A DNA stretch of 64,000 nucleotides from BJGV01 sp003230615 (GCA_963663215.1 OY760140.1:248001-312000); one strand, 5' to 3'. Shown: positions 8,928 through 18,735, counted from the stretch's first letter. A program made the numbers and translations. The notes: a model not told the origin generated them from the sequence alone.

Positions 8928-9851
8928 TCATCCATAAGACAAGACGGCTAAACCAAAACCAGTTTTGCCATACCCGTTGCCGTTGTACAGCATGTACCGT
9001 TGGCCTTTATGATCGAAAACAAACGGGTATTCGATCATTTCTGAATCCCATCCCTCATCCGAAACATCAATACCGGCAGCTTCTAACGAAAGTTCCCACT
9101 CCCACTCATCTTTACTAAATGCGTAACCAATGCGGTATTTTTTTCCAATGTTGCTACGGTAGGAGAACCACATCTCATAACCTGTTTCTATATTTCCTAC
9201 CACTGTTGGCCTGGAAAATACTTGGGCTCTTCCAAGTTCGTAAGGAACAGCCAAACCCTCACGATTCCAGATATGTCCATCTACAGATGACGCGTAGTTA
9301 ATGGCACTTAGCATTCCTCCATTGCCAGCGTCCCACGATCTTGTAGAGCCGTACCACATGCTGTAGCCGCCCATTGCATTCTTTACTACCCAGGGATAGG
9401 ACAAACTTATAGGATCAGTGGCATCAGGACCCATGAAAGGCATTTCGCTAGCCAATTCTAATGTCAAATCGGACTTCACAATAAGTCGACCAATATCGCC
9501 CCGCCAGTGCCCCTCTTTTGGAGTCTGCCAACCCATAAATAGCATGTATTGCGTACTGTTGACTTCGTAGCAGTTACCGATACTAACACCATCGGCGTAG
9601 AAACTACCTTCTGGTCCATGCTCAAAAAAAGGATGACTGTGTTCCCGAATAACCTTGCGTTTAGCAATATCGATATCAACCGCACCTACCGAGGATCGGT
9701 TATTTGCATCCCTGACACTAAAGAAAACACGATACAAGTCACCCTCAATCAGGACAGGTAGAGAGTTTGCCGCATGGGTCAAAAGTTTAGGGTGTCGGTT
9801 AGCGCCAGAAGGGCAATATAATACCCCAAGTTTTTCCCATTTTTTTTTCAT
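8928..9851 (-). CDS. five-bladed beta-propeller, glycosidase-like protein
   Basis: The 307-residue protein resembles the five-bladed propeller proteins related to GH43/GH32/GH130 seen in bacterial polysaccharide clusters. Repeated blade strands include YRVFFSVRDANNRSS, QYMLFMGWQTP, GGYSMWYGSTRSW, GYEMWFSYRSN and QRYMLYNGNGYG. No signal peptide is evident, so it is probably cytoplasmic and may act on or bind an activated sugar. Its ATG overlaps the stop of the NeuD-like gene by 4 bases, so it is translated with the sugar-modification enzymes. Whether it hydrolyses a bond cannot be told from sequence; I cannot fix the catalytic acids. Confidence 0.62.
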   Translation of the reverse strand: MKKKWEKLGVLYCPSGANRHPKLLTHAANSLPVLIEGDLYRVFFSVRDANNRSSVGAVDIDIAKRKVIREHSHPFFEHGPEGSFYADGVSIGNCYEVNSTQYMLFMGWQTPKEGHWRGDIGRLIVKSDLTLELASEMPFMGPDATDPISLSYPWVVKNAMGGYSMWYGSTRSWDAGNGGMLSAINYASSVDGHIWNREGLAVPYELGRAQVFSRPTVVGNIETGYEMWFSYRSNIGKKYRIGYAFSKDEWEWELSLEAAGIDVSDEGWDSEMIEYPFVFDHKGQRYMLYNGNGYGKTGFGLAVLSYG

Positions 9852-10513
9852 ATGCCTCTTAACCTCGTACTTGGTACTTTTGCGCGTTCTGATGCGGTAC
9901 CAATATAAACCCCTTCATTCTCTGCATCAACAAGTAGCAAGGCTCCAGCTCCAATCACACATTTTTCGCCGATTTTGATATGGTCGCGCAATGTTGCATT
10001 CACACCGATGAAGCATTGCTCACCAATCTCGACGCCTCCAGAAACAACTACATGCGAGGCAATGAAACAGTGATCTTTAATAGTGGAGTGGTGCCCAATA
10101 TGATTTCCGCTCCACAACGTTACGTTGTTTCCAATGGTAACGAATGGTTGAATGGTATTATCTTCAAAAATAAAACAATTCTCACCGATACGTCCATCGT
10201 TCAGAACAGTGGCGCGAGAACTAATGAAACTGGCTAACCGGTAATTCATAGCCTTGGCTGCTAGATATTTCTCTTTCCTTGCGGTATTGAGATTTGAATA
10301 ACTGAGTGCAATAAAGAGTTCATATTTGTCAGGTGAAAAATGTGCGGCAATGTCTTCGAAAACAATAACCGGGAGACCGCAAAAAGTAGTAGCTGTTCGA
10401 TAGGCTGAATCTACGGTAAAAGCAACGATTTCGTATTCGGAGTCTGTACTGAAATAAAAGTGTGCAAGTTGGGCTATATCACCAGAACCAAAGATAACTA
10501 GAGGAGTTTTCAT
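9848..10513 (-). CDS. NeuD/PglD-type sugar acyltransferase (left-handed beta-helix)
   Basis: 221 residues with the two-part NeuD/PglD layout. The N-terminal sugar-nucleotide-binding fold starts PLVIFGSGDIAQLAHFYF. From about residue 105 hexapeptide repeats ([LIV]-G-x-x-x-x) form a left-handed helix, for example IGENCFIFEDN, IGNNVTLWSGNHIGHHS, IGEQCFIGVNATL and IGEKCVIGAGALLL. The histidine pair in IGHH lies where the catalytic base of PglD-type N-acetyltransferases is found. With the WecE-type aminotransferase in the same block, N-acylation of a dTDP-4-amino-deoxy sugar is the likely job. The gene overlaps both neighbours by 4 bases. Confidence 0.8.
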   Translation of the reverse strand: MKTPLVIFGSGDIAQLAHFYFSTDSEYEIVAFTVDSAYRTATTFCGLPVIVFEDIAAHFSPDKYELFIALSYSNLNTARKEKYLAAKAMNYRLASFISSRATVLNDGRIGENCFIFEDNTIQPFVTIGNNVTLWSGNHIGHHSTIKDHCFIASHVVVSGGVEIGEQCFIGVNATLRDHIKIGEKCVIGAGALLLVDAENEGVYIGTASERAKVPSTRLRGI

Positions 10514-11145
10514 GACTGTTTCCTTACCAGAATTGTGAACTCATAAAGCCCGTAATCGTGGAGTAAAGACACATTACGTGAATAGCGCTGCTTACAAAAA
10601 TCAAACAGCACACAAGGGTTGGCGTAATAAAGATAATCACGCATCATGCCCAAATCGGAATAAGAAGTTAGGCAATTGAATGCGAACCCAAAGCGACTTG
10701 TGCGATCAAGTGTGCCCAAAGTAGTTTCGAGATATGACATCCATTCGTCATCTGATCTGTCCAATCGAACATTGAATATGCCGCTGGCAACGCCGTAATC
10801 AGCGGCCTGTTCAGGCTCACTGGAAAGTACAAAATGCACTTTATTTTTATCTTGATAACGCTTCTCTGCAGCTCGAATCATGCTTTCAGCTACATCAATC
10901 CCAAAATAGGAAAATGACGCATATTTGAGCGCGAGAAAGTCATGGAGCGCACCATAACCACAACCCAGATCATTTATTGAAAAATGGCTTGAGTTGTCTA
11001 CAATTTTACATAATTGGACAAAACGTAGTTTTTGACTTTCCTCACTATTCCAGTCCACGCCTTGCGGCGTTTCTCCATGCCGGACAAGCTTGGATGTGTA
11101 GTATTCAGCAACCTCAGCCAATATGTTAGTTTTTTTGTTTTGCAT
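10510..11145 (-). CDS. class I SAM-dependent methyltransferase
   Basis: A methyltransferase of about 211 residues with motif I INDLGCGYGALHDFL, then FGIDVAESMIRAAEKRY, and a C-terminal segment LYYANPCVLFDFC. The frame stays open to a GTG at 11157, but the ATG at 11145 gives MQNKKTNILAEV and a more usual start. The 3' end overlaps the NeuD-like gene by 4 bases. Location points to a role in modifying a glycan or nucleotide sugar; the exact acceptor is unknown. Confidence 0.72.
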   Translation of the reverse strand: MQNKKTNILAEVAEYYTSKLVRHGETPQGVDWNSEESQKLRFVQLCKIVDNSSHFSINDLGCGYGALHDFLALKYASFSYFGIDVAESMIRAAEKRYQDKNKVHFVLSSEPEQAADYGVASGIFNVRLDRSDDEWMSYLETTLGTLDRTSRFGFAFNCLTSYSDLGMMRDYLYYANPCVLFDFCKQRYSRNVSLLHDYGLYEFTILVRKQS

Positions 11146-11357
11146 AAATCCAAGCACTCTACCTTGCGATGGTATCGGAAAGTTGTTTTGTCTAAGAAAA
11201 TATTTTCAAAGAATCTGTAAACGTGATATTGCAAAGTTCATCGAGTAGAAAAAGTGTGGTAGAAAATGTGTTAACATAGAATGCATTCTATGAACGTTAT
11301 TCTCCATCTTAGTGCGTCATACTACCAAAATTACTCCTAGTGTGAATTACCACATAA

Positions 11358-12359
11358 TTAGTCATCTGCTAACGCTTTTAATATTACCTGCTCTACCCAT
11401 GTACTAGTACTTGTACCAGCTGTTGACGCAGCCAATCTAATTTTTTCCTTAAGCTCATGGTCTATTCCCTCTAACTGGCCAAAATATCTCTTACGCATGC
11501 TACCCCCACGTATTCCTTTATGAGGTACATCAATATCCATAAACGGCTCTGAAATAGAAACTTCAAAATCAATAACATAAAAACAATTTCCCAATACCCA
11601 CGTCAAGTGGACATTTGAAGCAGTCTCGGGCAACAATGATAGCGGAGGGTCCAACGCCCAGAGTTTAATATTGCAAATAGCCATTTTTCCATATTCTTTT
11701 TCTTTAAGCCATGGAGCAATGCCTTCATCACCGATTACTACTTTCCCACCTACTTTGACGACACGCGTCATTTCATGAATTGCAGCCCCAATATTAGAAA
11801 ATAAATTTATTCCACTAAAATGATAAGCAGCATCAAAATAAGAATCTTGGTAGGGAAGCATAGATGCATTTGAAACGCTAAGAAAAAGATTGTTAATATT
11901 AAACGACGGATTGCCTGTGCCGGATAATCTCCGAGTGGTTGCAACAATCATTAAGTCCGAAATATCCTGTGCAAAAAGTTCTCCTGCCGAACCAATTTTC
12001 GGGAAAATACACTTTATATCATCACCCAAGCCACATCCGGTTACAAGAACACGATCGCCTTCCTTCAAATTTAATTTTTCAACCAATGAACTTCTAAATG
12101 AAAATTCATCTTCCTTAAATGTTTCAAAAAGCCACTTCAAGAAATTCTCATATACCGATTCGGCATTATCTTTTTTGTACATTGCCTGAGATATTTTATC
12201 TCCGCCTGACAGCATTTTTTCATCAATAAAAACTGGGATTGGGTTAGCGGCCTCTACATTTAGGAAAGGATAATGCTCGCCACTAGCACCTGTTAATCCT
12301 GATGCCGCTGTACGTAATCTTTCTTTGGTCAATGGAGAGAAATAAGGATTTTTAAGCAT
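11358..12359 (-). CDS. class I SAM-dependent methyltransferase with C-terminal extension
   Basis: The 333-residue protein has a methyltransferase core with motif I VLVTGCGLGDDIKCIF, a YFDAAYHFSGINLF segment and VVKVGGKVVIGDEGIAPW. The last 40 residues (HELKEKIRLAASTAGTSTS onward) look like a short helical, ribbon-helix-helix-like module rather than part of the core fold. GGAG stands about 11 bases before the ATG. A 212-base gap separates it from the next methyltransferase, so it may be its own transcript unit. The substrate is not known. Confidence 0.7.
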   Translation of the reverse strand: MLKNPYFSPLTKERLRTAASGLTGASGEHYPFLNVEAANPIPVFIDEKMLSGGDKISQAMYKKDNAESVYENFLKWLFETFKEDEFSFRSSLVEKLNLKEGDRVLVTGCGLGDDIKCIFPKIGSAGELFAQDISDLMIVATTRRLSGTGNPSFNINNLFLSVSNASMLPYQDSYFDAAYHFSGINLFSNIGAAIHEMTRVVKVGGKVVIGDEGIAPWLKEKEYGKMAICNIKLWALDPPLSLLPETASNVHLTWVLGNCFYVIDFEVSISEPFMDIDVPHKGIRGGSMRKRYFGQLEGIDHELKEKIRLAASTAGTSTSTWVEQVILKALADD

Positions 12360-12442
12360 AAATGAACACTCCTAAAATATTTAAACCTTTAATAAAAGAT
12401 TTCAACTTTGATCAAGAGTCCAGTCTTATTGTTGTACACACC

Positions 12443-13330
12443 TCAATATTTTTTGCTTTTTCGTGTCGTGAGGTATTGGGCTACAGAACTTGATTCCATA
12501 TAGTTGAACCCTAGAATATCTTTTGCCTCAGCCGATAGGCTAGCATTCTTCATGTTCATGGGAATGTTAATCTGTTGTTTGAAATAGGGAATGTTATAGA
12601 GATGATTCACCGCACGACGCTCTGAACGCGTTTTATTGGCTCCCCCGGCATGAAATAACATACCATCAAGGACCAAAAACGAGCCCGCTTTTGCTTCGAC
12701 CTGAATCGCACTTCTCCGAACATAGCTTTTGGAAGGGAAAGCTTCAACTTTGTGTGATGCAGGTAGTACAAACGTAGCTCCGTTTTCAAAGGTGAAATCA
12801 TCAACACAAAATAGGGCATTGATCGCCAGTGACGTTGAAGAAATGAAATGCTGGTAAGGAAGATCCCGGTGCCATACGCCCTGGTTATAAGTCTTTTGCG
12901 GTGGATTAATTAAGCCATTTTGTTGGTTGAGGATAAATTTCCCCGTGATCAATTTCTTGAGTATGGAAAGCAAATTTTCGTTTAATGCGAGACGGATGAA
13001 TACCTCACCACCATGCGTGAGTGGTGATCGAACAGTGTAAAATTCATTGAGACTTCTAAGTTTAGATTCACCATACGTTTCAATGTAGTACTCTCGGATG
13101 CGTCTGAACTCCTCCGAAATGACTAGAAGTTCAGACACCGTACAGCCCGAATCGATAACTGCATACCCAAGGTTTCTGACCTGTTCTACTGCTTCTTCAA
13201 GAGTGGATTTAGGTAGATTCTGTTGGAGAATACCGTAGTTTTCTTCTGGAACATTATCAGCCGTTGTCATTAGGGAGTCACCGTCATTGAGGATTATTAT
13301 TCGGCAGATACTCCACCCATACTTCGACAT
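12443..13330 (-). CDS. phytanoyl-CoA dioxygenase (PhyH) family oxygenase
   Basis: An Fe(II)/2-oxoglutarate-dependent oxygenase of the PhyH family. The iron ligands are visible as WHRDLPY (H-x-D) and the distal histidine in VLDGMLFHAGGANKT, followed by the ERRAVNHLYNIPY stretch with the likely oxoglutarate-binding arginine. Such enzymes hydroxylate lipids, amino acids or sugars, and in surface-glycan loci they probably modify a sugar or its side group. The reading frame opens at 13330, but an internal ATG at 13270 (MTTADNVPEENYG) is an equally likely start; neither has a good Shine-Dalgarno sequence. Confidence 0.78.
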   Translation of the reverse strand: MSKYGWSICRIIILNDGDSLMTTADNVPEENYGILQQNLPKSTLEEAVEQVRNLGYAVIDSGCTVSELLVISEEFRRIREYYIETYGESKLRSLNEFYTVRSPLTHGGEVFIRLALNENLLSILKKLITGKFILNQQNGLINPPQKTYNQGVWHRDLPYQHFISSTSLAINALFCVDDFTFENGATFVLPASHKVEAFPSKSYVRRSAIQVEAKAGSFLVLDGMLFHAGGANKTRSERRAVNHLYNIPYFKQQINIPMNMKNASLSAEAKDILGFNYMESSSVAQYLTTRKSKKY

Positions 13331-13451
13331 AACTTGTTGTGTAATGTAGCTGTGCGGAGGGGGTAGTCATATATGTGAACAAGTCGCTCATCCTAGAAGC
13401 TCAATCAATGGATTTATCGAAGGAAGTGCGCTACTAAATTATTGAAAATAA

Positions 13452-14387
13452 TTATACACGGTGCGAATTGTCATTATACACATGGCGAATTATCGTATAT
13501 GGACGTTGTTTGACTTCAGAGAATACTTTTGAAATATAGATACCCTGCAGGCCGATAAAGAAAACCATTAAACCGGAGAAAAACCATATCGAAACAATAA
13601 CGGATGTGTAACCATCGGGTGGTGATGCGAATAAAAAATACCTGAAAACAAGGAAAACAATGTAGGCTAGCGCAGAAACTGAGATAAATAACCCAGAGTA
13701 AAACGTAAATACCAGCGGTATGCTGCTAAATGAAATCACTGCATTTACAAAATGACCGATCTTTTTTGATAGTGAATATGTCGTGGGACTGCTTGAATGT
13801 TTATGGACAGCTTGATGGCATTGCTTGAAACCGGTAATTATCCACAACCCGCCAATATTCAGTTCAGATTCCCGATGTGAAAGCAGTGCGGTAACATATC
13901 GTCTTGACATAAGTCTCGCCGTAATAATATTATCCGGTTGCTCTATGTCGGTAAGAAGGCGAAACAACCCGTAGAAGAATCTCCCAGTAATTTGCTCTAA
14001 GAATCCACCTTTACGTTTTGATTGGGTGCCATAGACAACATCACTTGCTTCAGCTTCCATTTTTTTTGCAAAACTAAGCAGCCATTCTGGCTCTTCTTCA
14101 AGATCGCTATCGATTAGGAAAACGTTTTGCCCTCTTGCATAGGTAAGACCAGTCATCATAGCTTTGTGATGACCAAAGTTACGGGAAAGATCAACTACTA
14201 CAACATGGTTATCGTTCTCAGTAAGCTGTACAGCAATGTCGAGGCTATTGTCAGGAGAACCGTCGTTTACCAGAACAATTTCGTACTCTTCACCCACGAG
14301 TTGCTTGGCGGCAGTACTGGCTCGTTGATGAAACTCGTTAATGTGGAGCGCAGATCGGAAGAGTGTTGCAACAATGGAAAGTTTCAT
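13452..14387 (-). CDS. GtrB/DPM1-like family 2 glycosyltransferase
   Basis: The 311-residue protein has a GT-A domain with VLVNDGSPDNS (donor binding), VDLSRNFGHHKAMMTG and the metal-binding FLIDSDLEEEPEWLL. Two C-terminal membrane helices at about 225-300 are typical of enzymes that place a sugar on polyprenyl phosphate. GAGG eight bases before the ATG supports the start. Unlike the broken copy at 8335-8815, this gene is intact and may now be the only enzyme of this type in the block. Confidence 0.85.
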   Translation of the reverse strand: MKLSIVATLFRSALHINEFHQRASTAAKQLVGEEYEIVLVNDGSPDNSLDIAVQLTENDNHVVVVDLSRNFGHHKAMMTGLTYARGQNVFLIDSDLEEEPEWLLSFAKKMEAEASDVVYGTQSKRKGGFLEQITGRFFYGLFRLLTDIEQPDNIITARLMSRRYVTALLSHRESELNIGGLWIITGFKQCHQAVHKHSSSPTTYSLSKKIGHFVNAVISFSSIPLVFTFYSGLFISVSALAYIVFLVFRYFLFASPPDGYTSVIVSIWFFSGLMVFFIGLQGIYISKVFSEVKQRPYTIIRHVYNDNSHRV

Positions 14388-14445
14388 CGCACATACCTCA
14401 TATAAGTACAGTCAGATCCAGTAAATCCAAATCAAACTCAGCCTA

Positions 14446-14601
14446 TCAAGACAAGAAAGAAGTTGTTTCTATTAATGATTCTTGGGTCACAGTGTAGAAT
14501 CTACCCATGAGAGCGTACGCTTTGAGCTTAAGGGGAACAGATCCCGGAATTTGCATATCATTACTAATTGCAGTGTTAATTATTGGTAAAGATTCGATCA
14601 T
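14446..14601 (-). CDS. 51-residue ORF translationally coupled to the CotH gene
   Basis: The ATG of this short frame overlaps the CotH stop in an ATGA arrangement, the classic coupling layout. The product begins MIESLPIINTAIS and contains DMQIPGSVPLKLKAYAL; it is not a low-complexity shadow and lies in otherwise gene-free DNA. I recognise no family. It could be a small partner of the CotH protein or the 5' stump of a deleted operon gene. Confidence 0.4.
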   Translation of the reverse strand: MIESLPIINTAISNDMQIPGSVPLKLKAYALMGRFYTVTQESLIETTSFLS

Positions 14602-17600
14602 TTTATACTTCTGTTGACTACATTTGATTCGTTACTTAATGTAGTTACATTTATTCGATTATCATCAAACACCACGCTCTTATCAAATTCAATTTTAGGT
14701 TCTGGAAAATATGGTTTTTTAGAATACACAGCAATTCCTACTCGATTTTTTTCTATGCTACTTTTGGAAATGAAGACTAAAGATGCATCTTTTGAAGCAA
14801 TGCCTATATCTGATTCCTGAATCTTTGTTTCTCTTATGTATCCTCGTGAGTTTTCACCTACAGAGATTCCCTTATCCGTATTATGAGTTACCCTGATATT
14901 GTTCAAGAAAAATAATGAACCAGAAAAATCTAGGCCATCTCCGCCACAATTTTTAAACTTCGAATCTGAGATTTTTAATACAGAGTAATCAGAATCTAAA
15001 CAATCCCACTTTGTATTTTGAATTGTTAAGTTTCTTGCATCAATCTCAGAATTAAGGACATGTAGAGAATCTTCAACTCGTGAATCTTTAATATCAGTGT
15101 TAGAAATTACAACTTTCGTATTAAAAAAGGAAACACCCCCACTTAATATTGATTTTCCACAGGTTACATTAGATTCACCATATCCAACTCCTTCAACATG
15201 CAGATTATTTATTGCTATATCATTCCCATTATAAAAGTGTATACCGGACCAACCTTCTTCTTTAACCTCGGGTGCAAGAGTAAGGCTTGCTCCATAAGGG
15301 ATTTTTAAGTCTCCATAAATTTTAAGGCACCCAGTTTTTCTAAACTTAACTGTCATATTTGATTCAATAAGCAAAGAAGCTCCTGATGGGATAATTACTT
15401 CACCATCTATTGACAAAAGTTGTTTCTTGAACGTTAACAATGGTCCTTTTTTATCAAAATAAATAGCAAGATTGTTTTTTGGTGCTTGCTTTACTTTTTT
15501 ATATTTTGGTCCAATTACCATTTCACGTGGAGTCAAAGCTAGGCCCGCTCCTAGAATAACGGGAAATACATATTGATATGTTTCATTGCGTTTGATCTTA
15601 AACCAATAGAGCCGAACTGCTTCATTTTCTTTAATATCAGATAATTCGATGTCCCTAATATTTTTTTGTTCTTTTCTACCGTTATAAAAACGAATAGCTT
15701 CAGGTTCAAATAAAACTCCTTCAGTACTTTTTAAGCGCACATTAATTCTACTATTATTAGGATTTCTCTCAACAAATATAATATTAGATAAGTCAGCTTC
15801 TTCATAACGATAAAGAAAGGTCAATATCTGTGAAGGAGCTAAACTTATATCATTACTCTTTTGTTTGCCATAAATTTGCCGTATAGCAACATTCCTCCAA
15901 TCTAATACTATTAAAGACTCAATCGTTGGATTCACGTGATTTTCTGTTAAATCACTAATCAATCTACCTATTCTTAAAACATCATTAGTCGGAGTATGTC
16001 GTGTTGGATCCCAGAGGGATTCTGGTAAAAGATCTTGGGTTATCTGAACTGAATACTCGCCAATATTATCTCCAAGCGCAAAGTTTAAATTACTCAAACG
16101 ATTCTTAATCTTCAGTCGACTCCATTGGCTAGCCCACATATGATTTAGCGAACCAATTGTTTTTAGATTTCTCCAATTTTCAAGAAGATTTAACGTGGAC
16201 GGCGGCGTGTGCCATAAGAAAAGCCCACCACCATTTCGGTCATATATATTTTCGTCTCTTCCCTTGGCAGAATATTTTATGTAGTAAGATCCTACACTGA
16301 CCGCATTAGGCCTCCAAAGGGGTGCGAACGGATGAAAATAGTTCCAGGCGTTTACAAAAACGCCTGGGGTAGGGGCAAGAATACCTGCATCAAGATCTTT
16401 AATAATAGGGTCAAATGTTTCTGAGCGAGAATTCCAATGATAGCGGAGATCCGCCTGCCCTAAGCCATGATAAGCAGCATAAGTTAATCCATATGACTGT
16501 GCTAGAAGTATTTGCAACGTATTAATTCTTTTTGCAAATAATGGACTTGCAAGGTCTGGATATTGAATGCTATTTTCTTGCTTTTTTCCTGAAAAATTCT
16601 TAACACTAAATGTATTATCATTAAATCTACTTAAAGCATCATCTGGGTCATAACCAAATATAGGTCCTTCAATCCGTTGAGCAGCCTCAAAGAATGAGGC
16701 ATCCACGCTTTCCATTAACAGCATTTTTCCAACAGATCTACCATTCAATGCAACATCAATATAGTCATGTCGTGGAACTATTAGTCCATGGTCATTTAAT
16801 ATTGATGTGTGAATAATTTCATTCAAGTATTTACCGTGCGCGGTATATAGCTTGAAGCGCTGCAAACCATAGGGGAGTGGCCCAGATAGAACCTTTATAT
16901 CTAACGAAGGTAAGGGAGTATCTTCTGTAGGAAGATGAACATTACTTCTTCCAGATAAACCAATAGCAACCCGAACTTTACTACCTAATTTTGTTTTTAA
17001 TGTACCGACTATTTTCCCTTTAATACCCGGATATCGGGGCCACAAAACATCGCTAGGAGTCGGTTCAGTCCAGATTTTTTTAGCTTTCCGTACTAGCCGC
17101 TGTAATTTTTTTAACTCACTACTTATAATTACCAGATCGATGCTTTTTATATTCTCTTTGATATAATCTTTATAAGATAAAACATTCTTCTTATTTTCTC
17201 CTGAGATCCTAATTTCAGATACATTTTCATACAGGAAGCTTAGTTTCACCTTATACATTCCATGTGAAGGGATAGTTAGAAGAAACGTTCCATTTTTAAA
17301 TCCGCCTCCTTTATACGCACCACTTTGTATTAATTGGCCGCGTTCATCATAGAGCCAAACTCTTGGCGTGCTCGTTGCGGAATTAATGTATGAAAAATTG
17401 AGAGTAATTTTACTTTCCCCATGAGCGTAGACTCTCCAAATATGCTCTGCCAAACCCGAAATCTGCCCTGGAGGTCGTTGATAAAATAAAAGGTCAACAT
17501 TCTTATCTAGGATTGAATCTATTACATAAGGAGTTTGAAGAAATGCTTCATGCGTCATTTCTATCCTACCACTAGGAATCTTAGTGCGTAATTCAGAAGT

Positions 17601-17711
17601 TTGATGGGTAGTAACTGTTCCAATGGATAATGCTGCTACCCAAATTAAAAATAAGGAAAAAAAGCCTGCAGTAATATATAAAAGTTCGCGTTTAAAGTTA
17701 ATCAGTCTCAT
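14598..17711 (-). CDS. CotH-like kinase-fold protein with C-terminal beta-helix
   Basis: 1037 residues. One N-terminal membrane helix (about 9-30) leads to a periplasmic region. Residues about 60-180 look like a beta-sandwich. A CotH kinase-like domain spans about 190-620, with SGRSNVHL, LPYGLQRFKLYTAHGKYLN, the hydrophobic AQRIEGPIFGYD stretch and IIKDLDAGILA, whose D439-x-D441 matches the CotH metal-binding motif. The tail from about 750 on has repeats such as GWSGIHFYNGN, SILSGGVSFFNTKVV and CGGDGLDFSGS, fitting a right-handed parallel beta-helix. CotH proteins are atypical kinases. The gene follows VTC and DUF4956 genes on the same strand, a recurrent trio in bacteria as far as I know. 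The order VTC, DUF4956, CotH suggests membrane-linked phosphate chemistry; the target is unknown. Confidence 0.78.
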   Translation of the reverse strand: MRLINFKRELLYITAGFFSLFLIWVAALSIGTVTTHQTSELRTKIPSGRIEMTHEAFLQTPYVIDSILDKNVDLLFYQRPPGQISGLAEHIWRVYAHGESKITLNFSYINSATSTPRVWLYDERGQLIQSGAYKGGGFKNGTFLLTIPSHGMYKVKLSFLYENVSEIRISGENKKNVLSYKDYIKENIKSIDLVIISSELKKLQRLVRKAKKIWTEPTPSDVLWPRYPGIKGKIVGTLKTKLGSKVRVAIGLSGRSNVHLPTEDTPLPSLDIKVLSGPLPYGLQRFKLYTAHGKYLNEIIHTSILNDHGLIVPRHDYIDVALNGRSVGKMLLMESVDASFFEAAQRIEGPIFGYDPDDALSRFNDNTFSVKNFSGKKQENSIQYPDLASPLFAKRINTLQILLAQSYGLTYAAYHGLGQADLRYHWNSRSETFDPIIKDLDAGILAPTPGVFVNAWNYFHPFAPLWRPNAVSVGSYYIKYSAKGRDENIYDRNGGGLFLWHTPPSTLNLLENWRNLKTIGSLNHMWASQWSRLKIKNRLSNLNFALGDNIGEYSVQITQDLLPESLWDPTRHTPTNDVLRIGRLISDLTENHVNPTIESLIVLDWRNVAIRQIYGKQKSNDISLAPSQILTFLYRYEEADLSNIIFVERNPNNSRINVRLKSTEGVLFEPEAIRFYNGRKEQKNIRDIELSDIKENEAVRLYWFKIKRNETYQYVFPVILGAGLALTPREMVIGPKYKKVKQAPKNNLAIYFDKKGPLLTFKKQLLSIDGEVIIPSGASLLIESNMTVKFRKTGCLKIYGDLKIPYGASLTLAPEVKEEGWSGIHFYNGNDIAINNLHVEGVGYGESNVTCGKSILSGGVSFFNTKVVISNTDIKDSRVEDSLHVLNSEIDARNLTIQNTKWDCLDSDYSVLKISDSKFKNCGGDGLDFSGSLFFLNNIRVTHNTDKGISVGENSRGYIRETKIQESDIGIASKDASLVFISKSSIEKNRVGIAVYSKKPYFPEPKIEFDKSVVFDDNRINVTTLSNESNVVNRSIK

Positions 17712-18001
17712 ATGGATGAAGACCTACCTCTGAAATTTGCACTGCCTATTAAGTCTGAGTTTCAAATATGGGCGTGACGGCCTCCTGGACCGGATTCTTG
17801 AGAAAGCATCTTACATTCGAGAAGCTACAAAGCAGTAGCTCCATACATGGCACCTAAACTACGGCCTTAGCCGAACATAGGAGCCATTATTAAGCCAGAG
17901 CAGTTTCTGTTTCGGTCGTATCTGAGGTACTTTCAGCCATTCATACTTCCAACTTGTTTATGATTCATCTACCAGTCTTCTCTAGGCAGATAGAACAGCG
18001 A

Positions 18002-18706
18002 TCAAGCAGTAACTTCATTCCCAGGATAAAAAATATCTATACTCACACTTTCTTGTAGACAATGTTTTAATGCATTGGTCAACTCAGAATGCACACTTGC
18101 ATTATGTCCTTTTATTGTAAAAACAATCGAACAATGGTTATCTGAATTTTGTGAATTAACAATGTTTGGCTTACCAAATTTTTCTGGAAGCCCATTAATA
18201 ACATCAGAAAAATTTATTAATTGCTTATCACGGATTGTAACTAAAGTCGCCCCGTTATCAAATAAATTGAATGAAGAAATGCGCGTCCGAACAGTTGCAT
18301 AGATTGCTACTATTAACATTAGGAAAATTGCCACATGATAGTATTGAACTGCACAGCTTAATGAAATTGAAATAGCTAGCAAAATAAATGATATGTCTTC
18401 TGCGCGTTTTACAGGCGTTCTAAACCTTACAAAAGAAAGCGCGCCCAGTAAACCTAGAGACAATGGCAAACTATACTGTATCAAGATAAATATTGAAGTA
18501 ACAGCAGGCATCATCAAGAGAAAAGAGTTTCCGATTCCATAGTCAGCCGGCTCGCTGGAACCAAAATAGAGCTTATAGACCTTTGACAGAATAAATCCCA
18601 TAATCATAGCAACAATCAAAGCAGCAAATATCCCTCCAGCATGCATCTGCCCAGTTATATTAAATTGCTTTGAAATTTCTTGAAATGCATCATTTACGCT
18701 ATTCAT
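18002..18706 (-). CDS. DUF4956-family membrane protein
   Basis: 234 residues with about four membrane helices, the DUF4956 core SLPLSLGLLGALSFVRFRTPVKRAED split across helices 2-3, and a soluble C-terminal domain of about 100 residues (FSDVINGLPEKFGKPN onward). AAAGG stands just before the ATG. It starts 29 bases after the VTC gene ends, so the two are surely co-transcribed; a 290-base gap separates it from CotH. DUF4956 proteins usually neighbour VTC and CotH genes; a channel or scaffold role for a polyphosphate-like polymer is inference. Confidence 0.82.
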   Translation of the reverse strand: MNSVNDAFQEISKQFNITGQMHAGGIFAALIVAMIMGFILSKVYKLYFGSSEPADYGIGNSFLLMMPAVTSIFILIQYSLPLSLGLLGALSFVRFRTPVKRAEDISFILLAISISLSCAVQYYHVAIFLMLIVAIYATVRTRISSFNLFDNGATLVTIRDKQLINFSDVINGLPEKFGKPNIVNSQNSDNHCSIVFTIKGHNASVHSELTNALKHCLQESVSIDIFYPGNEVTA

Positions 18707-18735
18707 TTTTTACCTTTGTCATTCATGTATTTATG

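Noticed and set aside
17712..18001. 16-residue frame MAESTSDTTETETALA on the minus strand upstream of CotH
   Set aside because: Too short, and without a clear ribosome binding site; may be a chance frame or a stump.
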